NCBI RefSeq assembly: GCF_026274175.1
Contig: NZ_JAPHNL010000112.1
Location: 62,001 to 126,000 of the forward strand
DNA: 64,000 nucleotides
Source: Streptomyces beihaiensis
Lineage (GTDB): Bacteria > Actinomycetota > Actinomycetes > Streptomycetales > Streptomycetaceae
Direction: 5' to 3'
Shown here: piece after piece, positions 45,075-54,128 of the stretch
How positions within the stretch are numbered: the stretch's first letter is position 1
Layout: each line of letters starts with the position of its first letter
Translations under genes and position numbers: made by a program
The notes under the pieces: model-generated
Database searches by the model: none
Told to the model about the DNA's origin: nothing
The model's input: only the letters and a program-made list of their open reading frames with translations

Positions 45075-46457
45075 ATGCCCATGGGTCACACGGCCACCGC
45101 CGAGGCCGGTTCCGGCGGCCTGACAGCGACCGAGCACCGGCTGGCCAACGGCCTGCGCGTGATCCTCTCGGAGGACCACCTCACCCCGGTCGCGGCGGTC
45201 TGCCTCTGGTACGACGTCGGTTCACGCCACGAGGTCAAGGGCCGTACGGGTCTGGCTCACCTTTTCGAGCACCTGATGTTCCAGGGCTCGGGGCAGGTCA
45301 AGGGCAACGGCCACTTCGAACTCGTCCAGGGCGCGGGCGGCTCACTGAACGGAACGACGAGCTTCGAGCGCACCAACTACTTCGAGACCATGCCCGCCCA
45401 CCAGCTGGAGCTGGCCCTGTGGCTGGAGGCCGACCGCATGGGCTCACTGCTCACGGCCCTCGACGACGAATCCATGGAGAACCAGCGGGACGTCGTCAAG
45501 AACGAGCGGCGCCAGCGCTACGACAATGTCCCCTACGGCACCGCGTTCGAGAAACTGACCGCCCTCGTGTACCCCGAGGGCCACCCCTACCACCACACGC
45601 CCATCGGCTCGATGGACGACCTCGACGCGGCCACCCTCGACGACGCGCGCGCGTTCTTCCGCACCTACTACGCGCCCAACAACGCCGTGCTCTCCGTGGT
45701 GGGCGACATCGACCCCGAACAGACGCTGGCCTGGGTCGAGAAGTACTTCGGCACCATCCCCGCCCACGACGGCAAGCCCGCCCCGCGCGACGGCGCCCTG
45801 CCCGACGTCATGGGCCAACAGGTGCGCGAGGTCGTCGAGGAGGAGGTGCCGGCGCGTGCTCTCATGGCCGCCTACCGGCTCCCGCAGGACGACACGCGCG
45901 CGTGCGACGCCGCCGACATCGCCCTGACCGTCCTCGGCGGCGGCGAGTCCTCGCGCCTGTACAACCGGCTCGTGCGCCGCGACCGCACCGCCGTGGCCGC
46001 CGGATTCGGGATGCTGCGCCTGGCGGGCGCGCCGTCCCTCGGCTGGCTGGACGTGAAGACTTCGGGCGACGTCGAGGTGCCGGTCATCGAGGCGGCGGTC
46101 GACGAGGAACTGGCCCGGTTCGCCGAGGAAGGGCCCTCCGAGGAGGAGATGGAGCGCGCCCAGGCGCAGCTGGAGCGCGAGTGGCTCGACCGCCTCGGCA
46201 CCGTCGCGGGCCGCGCCGACTCGCTGTGCCGCTACGCCGTCCTCTTCGGCGATCCGCAGCGCGCGCTGACCGCCGTGCAGCGGATCCTCGAGGTGAGTGC
46301 CGAGGAGGTCAGGGAGGTCGCCAGACAGCGGCTGCGCCCGGACAACCGCGCGGTGCTCGTCTACGAGCCGACCACGCCGGCCGAGGCCGCCGAGGCCGAC
46401 GGCGAGAGCGCCGAGAGCCACCAGAGCCACGAGAGCGACGAGGAGGCGGGCGCATGA
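45075..46457 (+). CDS. M16-family zinc protease (active-site subunit)
   Basis: 460 residues, ATG 45075 with GAAGGGA upstream. The inverted zinc motif HxxEH is in GLAHLFEHLMFQG (~residue 65), and the distal Glu lies ~75 residues on (NQRDVVKNERRQRYD). The C-terminal tail is a Glu/Ser/His-rich disordered strand. M16 enzymes form chambers that degrade small peptides. It overlaps the second M16 gene by ATGA, implying a stoichiometric heterodimer as in other bacterial pairs. Confidence 0.92.
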   Translation: MPMGHTATAEAGSGGLTATEHRLANGLRVILSEDHLTPVAAVCLWYDVGSRHEVKGRTGLAHLFEHLMFQGSGQVKGNGHFELVQGAGGSLNGTTSFERTNYFETMPAHQLELALWLEADRMGSLLTALDDESMENQRDVVKNERRQRYDNVPYGTAFEKLTALVYPEGHPYHHTPIGSMDDLDAATLDDARAFFRTYYAPNNAVLSVVGDIDPEQTLAWVEKYFGTIPAHDGKPAPRDGALPDVMGQQVREVVEEEVPARALMAAYRLPQDDTRACDAADIALTVLGGGESSRLYNRLVRRDRTAVAAGFGMLRLAGAPSLGWLDVKTSGDVEVPVIEAAVDEELARFAEEGPSEEEMERAQAQLEREWLDRLGTVAGRADSLCRYAVLFGDPQRALTAVQRILEVSAEEVREVARQRLRPDNRAVLVYEPTTPAEAAEADGESAESHQSHESDEEAGA

Positions 46458-47842
46458 CCGAGCAGCTCGCGAGCATGGACTTCCACCCCCGACCACAGGC
46501 CGGTGAGCCCAAGCCCTGGGCGTTCCCGGCCCCCGAACGCGGTGTGCTGCCCAACGGGCTCACCGTGCTGCGCTGCCACCGCCCCGGCCAGCAGGTCGTC
46601 GCGGTGGAGGTCCATCTCGACGCCCCGCTGGACGCCGAACCCGCCGGGCTCGACGGCGTCGCCACCATCATGGCGCGTGCCTTCTCCGAGGGCACCGACA
46701 AGCACTCCGCCGAGGAGTTCGCCGCCGAACTGGAGCGCTGCGGCGCCACCTGGGACGCCCACGCAGACCACCCCGGCGTCCGTGTGAGCCTCGAAGTGCC
46801 CGTCTCCCGCCTGCCGAAGGCGCTCGCGCTCCTCGCGGACGCGTTGCGGGCGCCCGCGTTCGAGGACAGCGAGATCGAGCGCCTCGTCCGCAACCGCCTG
46901 GACGAGATCCCGCACGAGACGGCCAACCCGGCGATCCGCGCCGCCAAGGAGCTCTCCAAGCACCTCTTCCCGGCCGGCTCCCGCCTCTCGCGACCCCGCC
47001 AGGGCAGCGAGGAGACCGTCGCCGCCGTCGAGACGGGGGCCGTGCGGGCCTTCTACGAGAAGCACGTGCGCCCGGCGGCGGCCACCGCGGTCGTCGTGGG
47101 CGACCTCGCCGGCACCGACCTGGACGCCCTCCTCGCGGACACGCTCGGCGGCTGGACCGGCGGCACGGCGAGCCCGCGCACCGTGCAGCCCGTCACGGCG
47201 GACGACACCGGGCGCGTGGTGATCGTGGACCGTCCGGGGGCCGTCCAGACCCAGCTGCGCATCGGCCGGATCGGGCCGGACAAGCACGACCGTGCGTGGG
47301 CCGCGCAGGTGCTCGGTACGTACTGCCTCGGCGGCACCCTCACCTCACGCCTGGACCGTGTCCTGCGCGAGGAGAAGGGCTACACCTACGGTGTGCGCGC
47401 CTACGCCCAGCCGCTGCTGTCGACGCGGGAGGGGACCGGCGCGGCGATGCTCTCCATCAGCGGCTCCGTGGACACCCCCAACACGGCTCCGGCGCTGGAG
47501 GACCTCTGGAAGGTGCTGCGTACGCTCGCCGCCGAAGGGCTCACGGACGCCGAACGGGACACCGCCGTGCAGAACTTGGTCGGGGTGGCCCCGCTGAAGT
47601 TCGAGACCGCGGCCGCCGTGGCGAGCACCCTCGCCGACCAGGTCGAGCAGCAGCTGCCGGACGACTTCCAGGCGCAGCTGTACCGTCAACTCGTCGAGAC
47701 GGGCACGGTGGAGGCCACCGCCGCCGTCGTGAGCGCCTTCCCGGCGGACCGCCTGGTGACGATCCTGGTGGGCGACGCCGCGCAGATCGAGGAGCCCGTC
47801 AGGGCCCTCGGCCTCGGAGAGGTGACTGTCGTCAAAGGCTGA
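46454..47842 (+). CDS. M16-family inactive partner protein
   Basis: 462 residues, ATG 46454 overlapping the previous stop. It has the M16 fold (VLPNGLTVLRCHRPG, FAAELERCGATWDAHAD, REEKGYTYGVRAYAQPLLS with the Arg/Tyr substrate residues), but the HxxEH site is replaced by TIMARAFSEGT. It therefore supplies substrate-binding residues to the active subunit encoded upstream, as in mitochondrial and bacterial M16B heterodimers. A 16-bp hairpin at 47855-47891 terminates the unit. Confidence 0.92.
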   Translation: MTEQLASMDFHPRPQAGEPKPWAFPAPERGVLPNGLTVLRCHRPGQQVVAVEVHLDAPLDAEPAGLDGVATIMARAFSEGTDKHSAEEFAAELERCGATWDAHADHPGVRVSLEVPVSRLPKALALLADALRAPAFEDSEIERLVRNRLDEIPHETANPAIRAAKELSKHLFPAGSRLSRPRQGSEETVAAVETGAVRAFYEKHVRPAAATAVVVGDLAGTDLDALLADTLGGWTGGTASPRTVQPVTADDTGRVVIVDRPGAVQTQLRIGRIGPDKHDRAWAAQVLGTYCLGGTLTSRLDRVLREEKGYTYGVRAYAQPLLSTREGTGAAMLSISGSVDTPNTAPALEDLWKVLRTLAAEGLTDAERDTAVQNLVGVAPLKFETAAAVASTLADQVEQQLPDDFQAQLYRQLVETGTVEATAAVVSAFPADRLVTILVGDAAQIEEPVRALGLGEVTVVKG

Positions 47843-47854
47843 CTGACGTCCCGT

Positions 47855-47891
47855 CGGCGCACCGGCTCCGCACGTCGGAGCCGGTGCGCCG
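47855..47891 (+). terminator. Terminator hairpin after the M16 operon
   Basis: A perfect 16-bp stem (47855-47870 and 47876-47891) with a 5-nt loop, 13 bases after the stop. Confidence 0.85.
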
Positions 47892-48049
47892 GAGTTCGCA
47901 CCAGCGATGTCGAATGTCCGGATTGTGGTGGAGGTTGGTCTTCTCCTCTGTGGCATGCGCTACAGAAGCCCGGTTCCGTTTGTTGATCGAAAGATGTCCG
48001 CCTAGCGTCGGTCCGGCTGTCCGCCGAAGACCCGTCGCACCCGTGACAC

Positions 48050-48200
48050 CGGGCAGCCATCGCCGAGTCCCCTTGGCGCGAGCCAGGGGAGCCGGGGACC
48101 CACGAGATCCCTGGGGTGAATCGGGCGCCAGCCCGTAGGAGACCTTCCTGCTCCGAACCCGTCAGCTAACCCGGTAGGCGAGAGGGAAGGAAAGGACCAG
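48050..48200 (+). ncRNA. ydaO-type c-di-AMP riboswitch
   Basis: The leader before the M23 gene carries the conserved ydaO blocks in order: CGCCGAGTCC, AGCCGGGGACCC, CTGGGGTGAATCGG, GCCCGTAGGAGACCTTCC, CCGAACCCGTCAGCTAACC and GTAGGCGAGAGGGAAGGA. These are the binding-pocket sequences of the two-ligand c-di-AMP pseudo-dimer. In Streptomyces such switches lower the expression of resuscitation and cell-wall hydrolases when c-di-AMP is high. The start codon of the peptidase lies 8 bases beyond the last block. Boundaries are approximate; the other ~200 bp of this intergenic stretch hold only the upstream terminator and presumed promoter. Confidence 0.9.
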
Positions 48201-48207
48201 CCTCTTC

Positions 48208-49173
48208 ATGGCGTTCACCCGTGCCACCGGGAAGCATCGTCGTCCGAGCCGGATCACGCGCACGACCGCGCGGGTCGCGGGCGTCGCCGCGCTCACCACG
48301 ACCGGCGTGGTCGGCACTCTCGCCGGCCCCGCCCTCGCCGCCGACACGACACTCGCCGATCAGAACGGTTTGACCAGGGCCATCTCCATCGGTGCCTCCC
48401 TGGCCGACCAGATCGACGCCCAGGCCGACGCGCAGAAGCAGGCCGCCGAGGAGGACGCCGCCGCGAGGAAGGCCGCCCTCGATGCCGAGAAGAAGGCCGA
48501 GGAGGCCAAGCGCAACGCCGAGGCGAAGGCCGAGAAGGAGCGCGAGGCGAAGGAGCGAGCGGCCCGCGCGGCCGAACGCAGGCGCCTGACCATGTTCGTC
48601 GCGCCCATCAGCGACTCGTACGTCTCCACCGGCTACAAGGCGAGCAGCGGCCTGTGGTCGTCGGGCAGCCACACCGGCATCGACTTCCACGCGGCGGCCG
48701 GCACTCCGGTGCACGCCGTCGGCGCGGGAACGGTGGTGGAAGCCGGCTGGGGCGGCGCGTACGGCAACAACATCGTGATCAGGATGCACGACGGCACGTA
48801 CACGCAGTACGGCCACCTGTCGTCCATCGGCGTCTCCGTCGGACAGACCGTCGCCCCCGGCCGCCAGATCGGCCTGTCGGGTGCCACCGGCAACACCACG
48901 GGCCCGCACCTGCACTTCGAGGCTCGCACGACGCCCGACTACGGCTCGGACATCGACCCTGTCGCGTACCTGCGCTCGCACGGTGCATCTGACCCGCCAC
49001 ACTCCGGCACCACTCGAAAGCCCCGGCCCGCCGCGCCGGGGCTTTCGCGTTCCGACGCCCTGTTGTCCAAAAAATATCCCTGGATTCAGGGCTGCCGTCG
49101 GAAATTCGTGGCAGGTGGAATAGAGTCACTCGACAAGCGTGCCGGAGAATATTCCCGCACGACGTACGGGTGA
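48208..49173 (+). CDS. Secreted M23 (LytM) cell-wall endopeptidase with aberrant C-terminal extension
   Basis: 321 codons, ATG 48208. A signal peptide ends at ALAA (~residue 46), then a Glu/Ala/Lys coiled coil (~65-130). The LytM domain has HTGIDFHAAAGTPV (His, Asp), YGQHL-type YGHLSS and GPHLHFEA with the HxH zinc site. The domain should finish at DPVAYLRSHG, but the frame continues ~55 codons through a terminator hairpin (49015-49047). A TGA one frame away at 48990-48992 suggests a one-base indel. Zn-dependent peptidoglycan cleavage should be retained. Expression is under the ydaO riboswitch. Confidence 0.88.
   Translation: MAFTRATGKHRRPSRITRTTARVAGVAALTTTGVVGTLAGPALAADTTLADQNGLTRAISIGASLADQIDAQADAQKQAAEEDAAARKAALDAEKKAEEAKRNAEAKAEKEREAKERAARAAERRRLTMFVAPISDSYVSTGYKASSGLWSSGSHTGIDFHAAAGTPVHAVGAGTVVEAGWGGAYGNNIVIRMHDGTYTQYGHLSSIGVSVGQTVAPGRQIGLSGATGNTTGPHLHFEARTTPDYGSDIDPVAYLRSHGASDPPHSGTTRKPRPAAPGLSRSDALLSKKYPWIQGCRRKFVAGGIESLDKRAGEYSRTTYG
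49015..49047 (+). terminator. Terminator hairpin lying inside the M23 reading frame
   Basis: A perfect 13-bp stem (49015-49027 and 49035-49047, 7-nt loop) with A/T-rich ends. It sits where the peptidase gene would be expected to stop. Confidence 0.85.
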
Positions 49174-49215
49174 CGAGCGACCGCGTTTCGCGGGAACCTA
49201 TTCGGAGGTCGGGGC

Positions 49216-49902
49216 ATGCGTATTCCCGCGCACGCGGTATGCACGGCGATCCGTGACGACATCGTCGCGGGCGTCCACGCGCGCGGCAGCAGGCTCACCG
49301 AGGAAGTGCTGGCGCGCCGTTACGGCGTCTCGCGCGTGCCGGTCCGCGAGGCGCTGCGCACCCTGGAGGCCGAGGGGTTCGTCGTCACGCGCAGGCACGC
49401 GGGCGCGTGCGTCGCCGAACCGAGCGAGCAGGACGCGGCCGACGTTCTGGAGATCCGGATGCTGCTCGAACCCATGGGGGCCGCCCGCGCCGCCCAGCGC
49501 CGCACCGAGGCCCACCTCAAGGTGCTGCGTGGCCTGGTCAGACTGGGGCAGGAGCGCGCCAGGCGCGGCCAGAGCGACGATCTGCGCTCCCTGGGCGGCT
49601 GGTTCCACGAGACGCTCGCCCAGGCGTCGTGCAGTTCGGGCCTGATCACCCTGCTCACCCAAATCCGTCACAAGGTCGCCTGGATGTACGCGGTGGAGGC
49701 TCCGGCGCAGCCCGCCGAGTCGTGGGCCGAGCACGGTGCCATCGTCGACGCGGTGGCCCGGGGCGACGCGGAGCGCGCTCGGTCCCTGGCCGTCCTGCAC
49801 GCCGAGCGGGCCGCCTCGGCGCACCGGCTGCGCGGCCCGCGCGCGGGCGAGCGTGTGAGGAGTTCGCAACATGCCGTAAACACGGCGGGGCTCCAGCATT
49901 AA
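49216..49902 (+). CDS. GntR-family transcriptional regulator
   Basis: 228 residues, ATG 49216 after GGAGG. The winged helix is AIRDDIVAGVHARGSRLTEE and RRYGVSRVPVREALRTLEAEGFV (~residues 10-60). An FCD-like helical domain follows (IRMLLEPMGAARAAQ, GWFHETLAQASCSSGLI, HGAIVDAVARGDAERAR). It stands next to ptsH on the opposite strand in the core region and may link sugar uptake to gene control; the effector and target are unknown. Confidence 0.9.
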   Translation: MRIPAHAVCTAIRDDIVAGVHARGSRLTEEVLARRYGVSRVPVREALRTLEAEGFVVTRRHAGACVAEPSEQDAADVLEIRMLLEPMGAARAAQRRTEAHLKVLRGLVRLGQERARRGQSDDLRSLGGWFHETLAQASCSSGLITLLTQIRHKVAWMYAVEAPAQPAESWAEHGAIVDAVARGDAERARSLAVLHAERAASAHRLRGPRAGERVRSSQHAVNTAGLQH

Positions 49903-50087
49903 CAGGCGAGCCGTATACAAAGAGATGAGATATTTTCTGCATGAGACCGCGGGCGGTTTTCGGTGCGCGGTGACAATGCCGCGCGGATTTCCGCTCGCGA
50001 CTTCAGGCCGTCCGGACTCTCGCGCTCATTCTCGTATGTGTGAATTACTGGTGCCGGGCGTACGGGCCGCGGTGTCGCGGCATGACA
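49903..50087. other. Intergenic stretch between GntR and ptsH
   Basis: About 185 bp of comparatively A/T-rich spacer between convergent genes. No gene or RNA is seen. Confidence 0.5.
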
Positions 50088-50125
50088 AAGCCGCGCGCCC
50101 CTAAGCTGGGAGTGGCGCGCGGCTT
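50088..50125 (-). terminator. ptsH terminator hairpin
   Basis: A perfect 12-bp stem (50088-50099 and 50114-50125) with a 14-nt loop, downstream of the minus-strand ptsH stop. Confidence 0.8.
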
Positions 50126-50164
50126 CGGTGACCCCTGGCGGAACCCGCGCGGGTCAGGGCGGGA

Positions 50165-50446
50165 TCAGACGGTCTCGGGGAGCTCCTCGAGACCGTCGGC
50201 GACCAGCTTGGCCAGACGGTCGAGAGCGGCGTCCGCGCCCTCGGCGTCCGAGGCGAGGACGATCTCCTCGCCGCCCTGGGCGCCGAGCCCGAGGACGGCG
50301 AGCATCGACGCGGCGTTGACCGGGTTGCCCTCGGCCTTGGCGATGGTCACGGGGACGCCGGCCGCCGTGGCCGCGCGGACGAAGATGGAAGCGGGGCGGG
50401 CGTGGAGGCCCTCGGCCCAGCCGACGTTGACGCGGCGCTCAGCCAT
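50165..50446 (-). CDS. ptsH: Phosphocarrier protein HPr
   Basis: 93 residues, ATG 50446 with GAAGG about 11 bases upstream. The phosphorylated His is in GLHARPASIFV (His15 equivalent), and the Ser46-type loop is NAASMLAVLGLGA. HPr carries phosphate from enzyme I to EIIA domains for sugar uptake, in the cytosol. Streptomyces HPr is not known to use the Ser-kinase branch, but the Ser is present. The other pts genes are not in the window. Confidence 0.95.
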   Translation of the reverse strand: MAERRVNVGWAEGLHARPASIFVRAATAAGVPVTIAKAEGNPVNAASMLAVLGLGAQGGEEIVLASDAEGADAALDRLAKLVADGLEELPETV

Positions 50447-50622
50447 GTGATGCTGCCCTTCAGGTGTTCCGGGTTGTCTAGACCAGTGTCCCATACCAGG
50501 ACGGGTGGTCGAAGCGGCCGCAGGTCCCGGACGCCACTGTCCTTAGGCCCTCCACAGCCTGCCTCGCACCTGCACCGTACGCGAGCCGTACGACTGTCAG
50601 TGCGCGGCTCTACTCTTGCCGC

Positions 50623-53457
50623 ATGAAGACCCCGTCGGACGAGCACGCCTACCCCGCCCACTGGGAGGCCGACGTGGTGCTGCGCGACGGTGGCACCGCT
50701 CGGATCAGGCCCATCACGCCCGCGGACGCGGACCGGCTGACCAGTTTCTACGAGCAGGTGTCGGCCGAGTCGAAGTACTACCGGTTCTTCGCTCCCTACC
50801 CGCGCCTGTCCGCCAAGGACGTCCACCGCTTCACCCATCACGACTACGTGGACCGGGTCGGACTCGCGGCCACGGTCGGCGGCGACTTCATCGCCACCGT
50901 CCGCTACGACCGGATCGACGCCCAGGGCGTGCCGGCCGCGGCCCCCGCCGACGAGGCCGAGGTCGCGTTCCTCGTGCAGGACGCCCACCAGGGCCGCGGT
51001 GTCGCCTCCGCCCTCCTGGAACACATCGCGGCCGTCGCCCGCGAGCGCGGCATCCGCAGGTTCGCCGCCGAGGTGCTGCCCGCCAACAACAAGATGATCA
51101 AGGTCTTCACGGACGCCGGGTACACCCAGAAGCGCAGTTTCGAGGACGGCGTGGTCCGTCTGGAGTTCGGCCTGGAGCCCACCGAGGCATCGCTCGCCGT
51201 CCAGCGCGCGCGAGAGCAGCGCGCCGAGGCCCGCTCCGTGCAGCGCCTCCTCGCCCCGGGCTCCGTCGCCGTCATCGGCGCCGGCCGGACCTCCGGCGGC
51301 GTCGGGCGCAGCGTCCTCGACAACCTCAAGGACGCCGGGTTCACCGGCCGCCTGTACGCGGTGAACAAGGCGTTCCCGGACGGCCTGACCGAACTCGACG
51401 GAGTGCCCGCGCACCGCTCGGTGCGTGACATCGACCCGGCCGCCCCCGTCGACCTGGCCGTCGTCGCCGTCCCCGCCCCCGACGTCCCCGAAGCAGTCGC
51501 CGAATGCGGCGCACGCGGCGTACAGGGCCTCGTCGTCATCTCCGCCGGGTACGCGGAGAGCGGCGCCGAGGGCCGTGAGCGCCAGCGCGACCTGGTGCGG
51601 CAGGCCCGCTCGTACGGCATGCGCATCATCGGGCCGAACGCGTTCGGGGTGGTCAACACCGCGCCTGAGGTGCGGCTCAACGCCTCGCTCGCACCCGAGA
51701 TGCCGCGCGCGGGACGCATCGGCCTGTTCGCCCAGTCCGGCGCCATCGGCATCGCCCTCCTGTCCCGACTGCACCGCAGGGGCGGGGGAGTCACCGGACT
51801 CACCGGGGTGTCCACGTTCGTCTCGGCGGGCAACCGCGCGGACGTCTCCGGCAACGACGTCCTGCAGTACTGGTACGACGACCCGGACACCGACGTCGCG
51901 CTCATGTACCTCGAATCGATCGGCAACCCGCGCAAGTTCACCCGACTCGCCCGCCGCACCGCCGCCGCCAAGCCCCTCGTCGTCGTCCAGGGCGCCCGGC
52001 ACAGCGGCGTCGCCCCGACCGGCCACGCCGTGCCGGCCACCCGCCTGCCGTACGCGACCGTCTCCGCGCTCCTGCGCCAGGCCGGTGTCATCCGGGTCGA
52101 CACCATCACCGAACTCGTCGACACCGGCCTGCTGCTGGCCCGCCAACCGCTGCCCAAGGGGCCGCGCGTCACCATCCTGGGCAACTCCGAATCGCTCGGC
52201 CTGCTCACCTACGACGTGTGCCTCTCCGAGGGGCTGCGCCCCAGGACGCCGCAGGACCTGACGACAGCGGCTCGCCCCGCCGAGTTCCGCACCGCGCTCG
52301 AAGCGGCCCTGGCGGACGACAGGACCGACGCCGTCGTCGTCACGGCCATCCCGGCTGTGGGGGAGGGCCTGGGCGAAGGGCTCGCCGCGGACGCCGAACT
52401 CGCCGCCGCACTGAGCGCGGCAGCCGCCACCCAGCCCGCCAAACCGGTCCTCGTCGTCCACGTCGAGCTGGGCGGTCTCGCCGAGGCGCTGTCCGCCGCG
52501 GCCAGCACGGGCCCCAACGCGCCGGGCGGCGGCACGGCGCCCAGGCCCGTCCCCGCGCCCGCGGCGGACCCCCACGCGGCGCCCCGGCTCATCCCCGCCT
52601 ACCCCGCCGCCGAGCGCGCCGTCCGCGCCCTGTCCGAGGCCGTCCGCTACGCCCAGTGGCGACGCGACGCGGCCGAGCCGGGCAAGGTGCCCGACTACGA
52701 CGACATCGACGAGGCGGCCGCCGCCGACCTCATCGCCGCCCTGCTCGCCCGTGACAGCGACCCGCGCGGCGCGCCGCTCGCGCCGGACGACGCCCGCCGA
52801 CTGCTCGCCCACTACGGCATCGACGTCCGCCCGACCCTGCCCGCGCCCGACGCCGACACCGCCGTCGCGGCCGCCCGCGCGCTCGGCTACCCGGTCGCCC
52901 TGAAGACGACCGCCCCGCATCTGCGCCACCGCGCGGACCTCGGCGGCGTACGCCTCGACCTCACCGGCGAGGACGAGCTGCGGCGCGCCTACGCGGAGCT
53001 GACCGAGCGGCTCGGCAAACCCGCCGAGCTGCGGCCCGTCGTGCAGGCGATGGCACCGCGCGGTGTCGACACCGTCGTCCGCGCGGTCATCGACCCGGCG
53101 GCCGGGGCCGTGCTCTCCTTCGGTCTGGCCGGAGCCGCGTCCGAACTCCTGGGCGACATGGCGCACCGCCTCCTGCCCGTCACCGACCGGGACGCCCAGG
53201 CGATCGTGCGCGGCATCAAGACGGCGCCGATCCTGTTCGGCTGGCGCGGCGCGGCCCCGGTGGACACGCACGCCCTGGAGAAACTGCTGCAGCGGGTCTC
53301 GCGGCTGGTCGACGACCACCCGGAGGTCGTCGGGGTGGCGCTCGAACCGGTCGTCGTCGCCCAGCGCGGTCTGACCGTGCTCGGGGCCTCCGTCCGGCTC
53401 GCCCCGCCGCCCGCGCGCGACGACCTCGGCCCGCGCACCCTGCCGGTCGCGTACTGA
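50623..53457 (+). CDS. GNAT acetyltransferase - acyl-CoA synthetase (NDP-forming) fusion, Pat-like
   Basis: 944 residues, ATG 50623. The GNAT domain is N-terminal (IRPITPADADRLTSFYEQVS; acetyl-CoA loop VQDAHQGRGVASALLEHI, ~residues 25-185). Then come a CoA-binding Rossmann domain (PGSVAVIGAGRTSGGVGRSVL), succinyl-CoA-synthetase-like domains (FAQSGAIGIALLSRL; SAGNRADVSGND) and an ATP-grasp segment (ARRLLAHYGIDVRPTLPA, PVALKTTAPHLRHRADLGGV). Pat-type enzymes acetylate lysines on acyl-CoA synthetases and other proteins in response to acetyl-CoA and energy state. A -10-like TACTCT ends 6 bases before the ATG, so it may be leaderless. Confidence 0.9.
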   Translation: MKTPSDEHAYPAHWEADVVLRDGGTARIRPITPADADRLTSFYEQVSAESKYYRFFAPYPRLSAKDVHRFTHHDYVDRVGLAATVGGDFIATVRYDRIDAQGVPAAAPADEAEVAFLVQDAHQGRGVASALLEHIAAVARERGIRRFAAEVLPANNKMIKVFTDAGYTQKRSFEDGVVRLEFGLEPTEASLAVQRAREQRAEARSVQRLLAPGSVAVIGAGRTSGGVGRSVLDNLKDAGFTGRLYAVNKAFPDGLTELDGVPAHRSVRDIDPAAPVDLAVVAVPAPDVPEAVAECGARGVQGLVVISAGYAESGAEGRERQRDLVRQARSYGMRIIGPNAFGVVNTAPEVRLNASLAPEMPRAGRIGLFAQSGAIGIALLSRLHRRGGGVTGLTGVSTFVSAGNRADVSGNDVLQYWYDDPDTDVALMYLESIGNPRKFTRLARRTAAAKPLVVVQGARHSGVAPTGHAVPATRLPYATVSALLRQAGVIRVDTITELVDTGLLLARQPLPKGPRVTILGNSESLGLLTYDVCLSEGLRPRTPQDLTTAARPAEFRTALEAALADDRTDAVVVTAIPAVGEGLGEGLAADAELAAALSAAAATQPAKPVLVVHVELGGLAEALSAAASTGPNAPGGGTAPRPVPAPAADPHAAPRLIPAYPAAERAVRALSEAVRYAQWRRDAAEPGKVPDYDDIDEAAAADLIAALLARDSDPRGAPLAPDDARRLLAHYGIDVRPTLPAPDADTAVAAARALGYPVALKTTAPHLRHRADLGGVRLDLTGEDELRRAYAELTERLGKPAELRPVVQAMAPRGVDTVVRAVIDPAAGAVLSFGLAGAASELLGDMAHRLLPVTDRDAQAIVRGIKTAPILFGWRGAAPVDTHALEKLLQRVSRLVDDHPEVVGVALEPVVVAQRGLTVLGASVRLAPPPARDDLGPRTLPVAY

Positions 53458-53537
53458 TCCGGCGGCCGCGCCGGACCGCGCCGAGCGTTGTCCACAGGGG
53501 CGACGGCGGTGTCCGTACGGGCCTTAGGATGGACCCC

Positions 53538-54128
53538 ATGGCCAAGACCAGTACGACGACCCAAGGGCTGCGCGTCGCGATCGAGCGCAGCGGCTACTAC
53601 CCGGCCCTCGTGGCCGAGGCGGTGGAGGCCGCGGTCGGCGGCGAGCCGATCGCGTCGTACTTGGTGCACCAGGAGACCACGTTCGACGCGAACGAGGTCC
53701 GCCGTCACGTCACCGTCCTGGTCCTGACCGACACCCGGTTCATCGTCAGCCACACCGACGAGCAGGCGGCCGACGGCACGTCCCCGACGCCGTACGCGAC
53801 GACGTCCACGGAGTCGGTGAAGCTCGGCCGGATCTCCTCGGTCGTGCTCAGCCGCGTCGTCGCCAACCCGGAGAAGTACGTGCCGGGCACCCTGCCGCGC
53901 GAGGTCGTCCTCACCATCGGCTGGGGCGCCGTCTCCCGCCTCGACCTGGAGCCCGCCACCTGCGGCGACCCCAACTGCGAGGCCGACCACGGCTACACGG
54001 GCAACTCGACCGCGGACGACCTCAGCCTGCGCGTCAGCGAGGCCGGGGACGGCCCGGAGACCGTGCGCCAGGCCCTCGCCTTCGCCCAGTCCCTCTCCGA
54101 GGCCACCGCGGACGCGGGCCGTCGATGA
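53538..54128 (+). CDS. DUF5998 family protein
   Basis: 196 residues, ATG 53538; an in-frame ATG at 53529 is the alternative. A -10-like TAGGAT ends 7 bases before 53538 and there is no Shine-Dalgarno, favouring a leaderless mRNA from 53538. Motifs are GLRVAIERSGYYPALVAEAVEAAV, VTVLVLTDTRFIVSHTDE and PREVVLTIGWGAVSRLDLEPA. The sequence is conserved in actinobacteria but has no assigned function (family name from memory). It overlaps the phosphodiesterase gene by ATGA, suggesting a shared role. Confidence 0.8.
   Translation: MAKTSTTTQGLRVAIERSGYYPALVAEAVEAAVGGEPIASYLVHQETTFDANEVRRHVTVLVLTDTRFIVSHTDEQAADGTSPTPYATTSTESVKLGRISSVVLSRVVANPEKYVPGTLPREVVLTIGWGAVSRLDLEPATCGDPNCEADHGYTGNSTADDLSLRVSEAGDGPETVRQALAFAQSLSEATADAGRR

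Noticed and set aside
50347-53319. Minus-strand open frame of about 990 codons
   Set aside because: Antisense of the GNAT-acyl-CoA synthetase fusion, no recognisable motif.
53488-53496. Single DnaA box TTGTCCACA upstream of DUF5998
   Set aside because: One isolated copy without symmetry or clustering is not enough to call an origin or a DnaA-controlled promoter.
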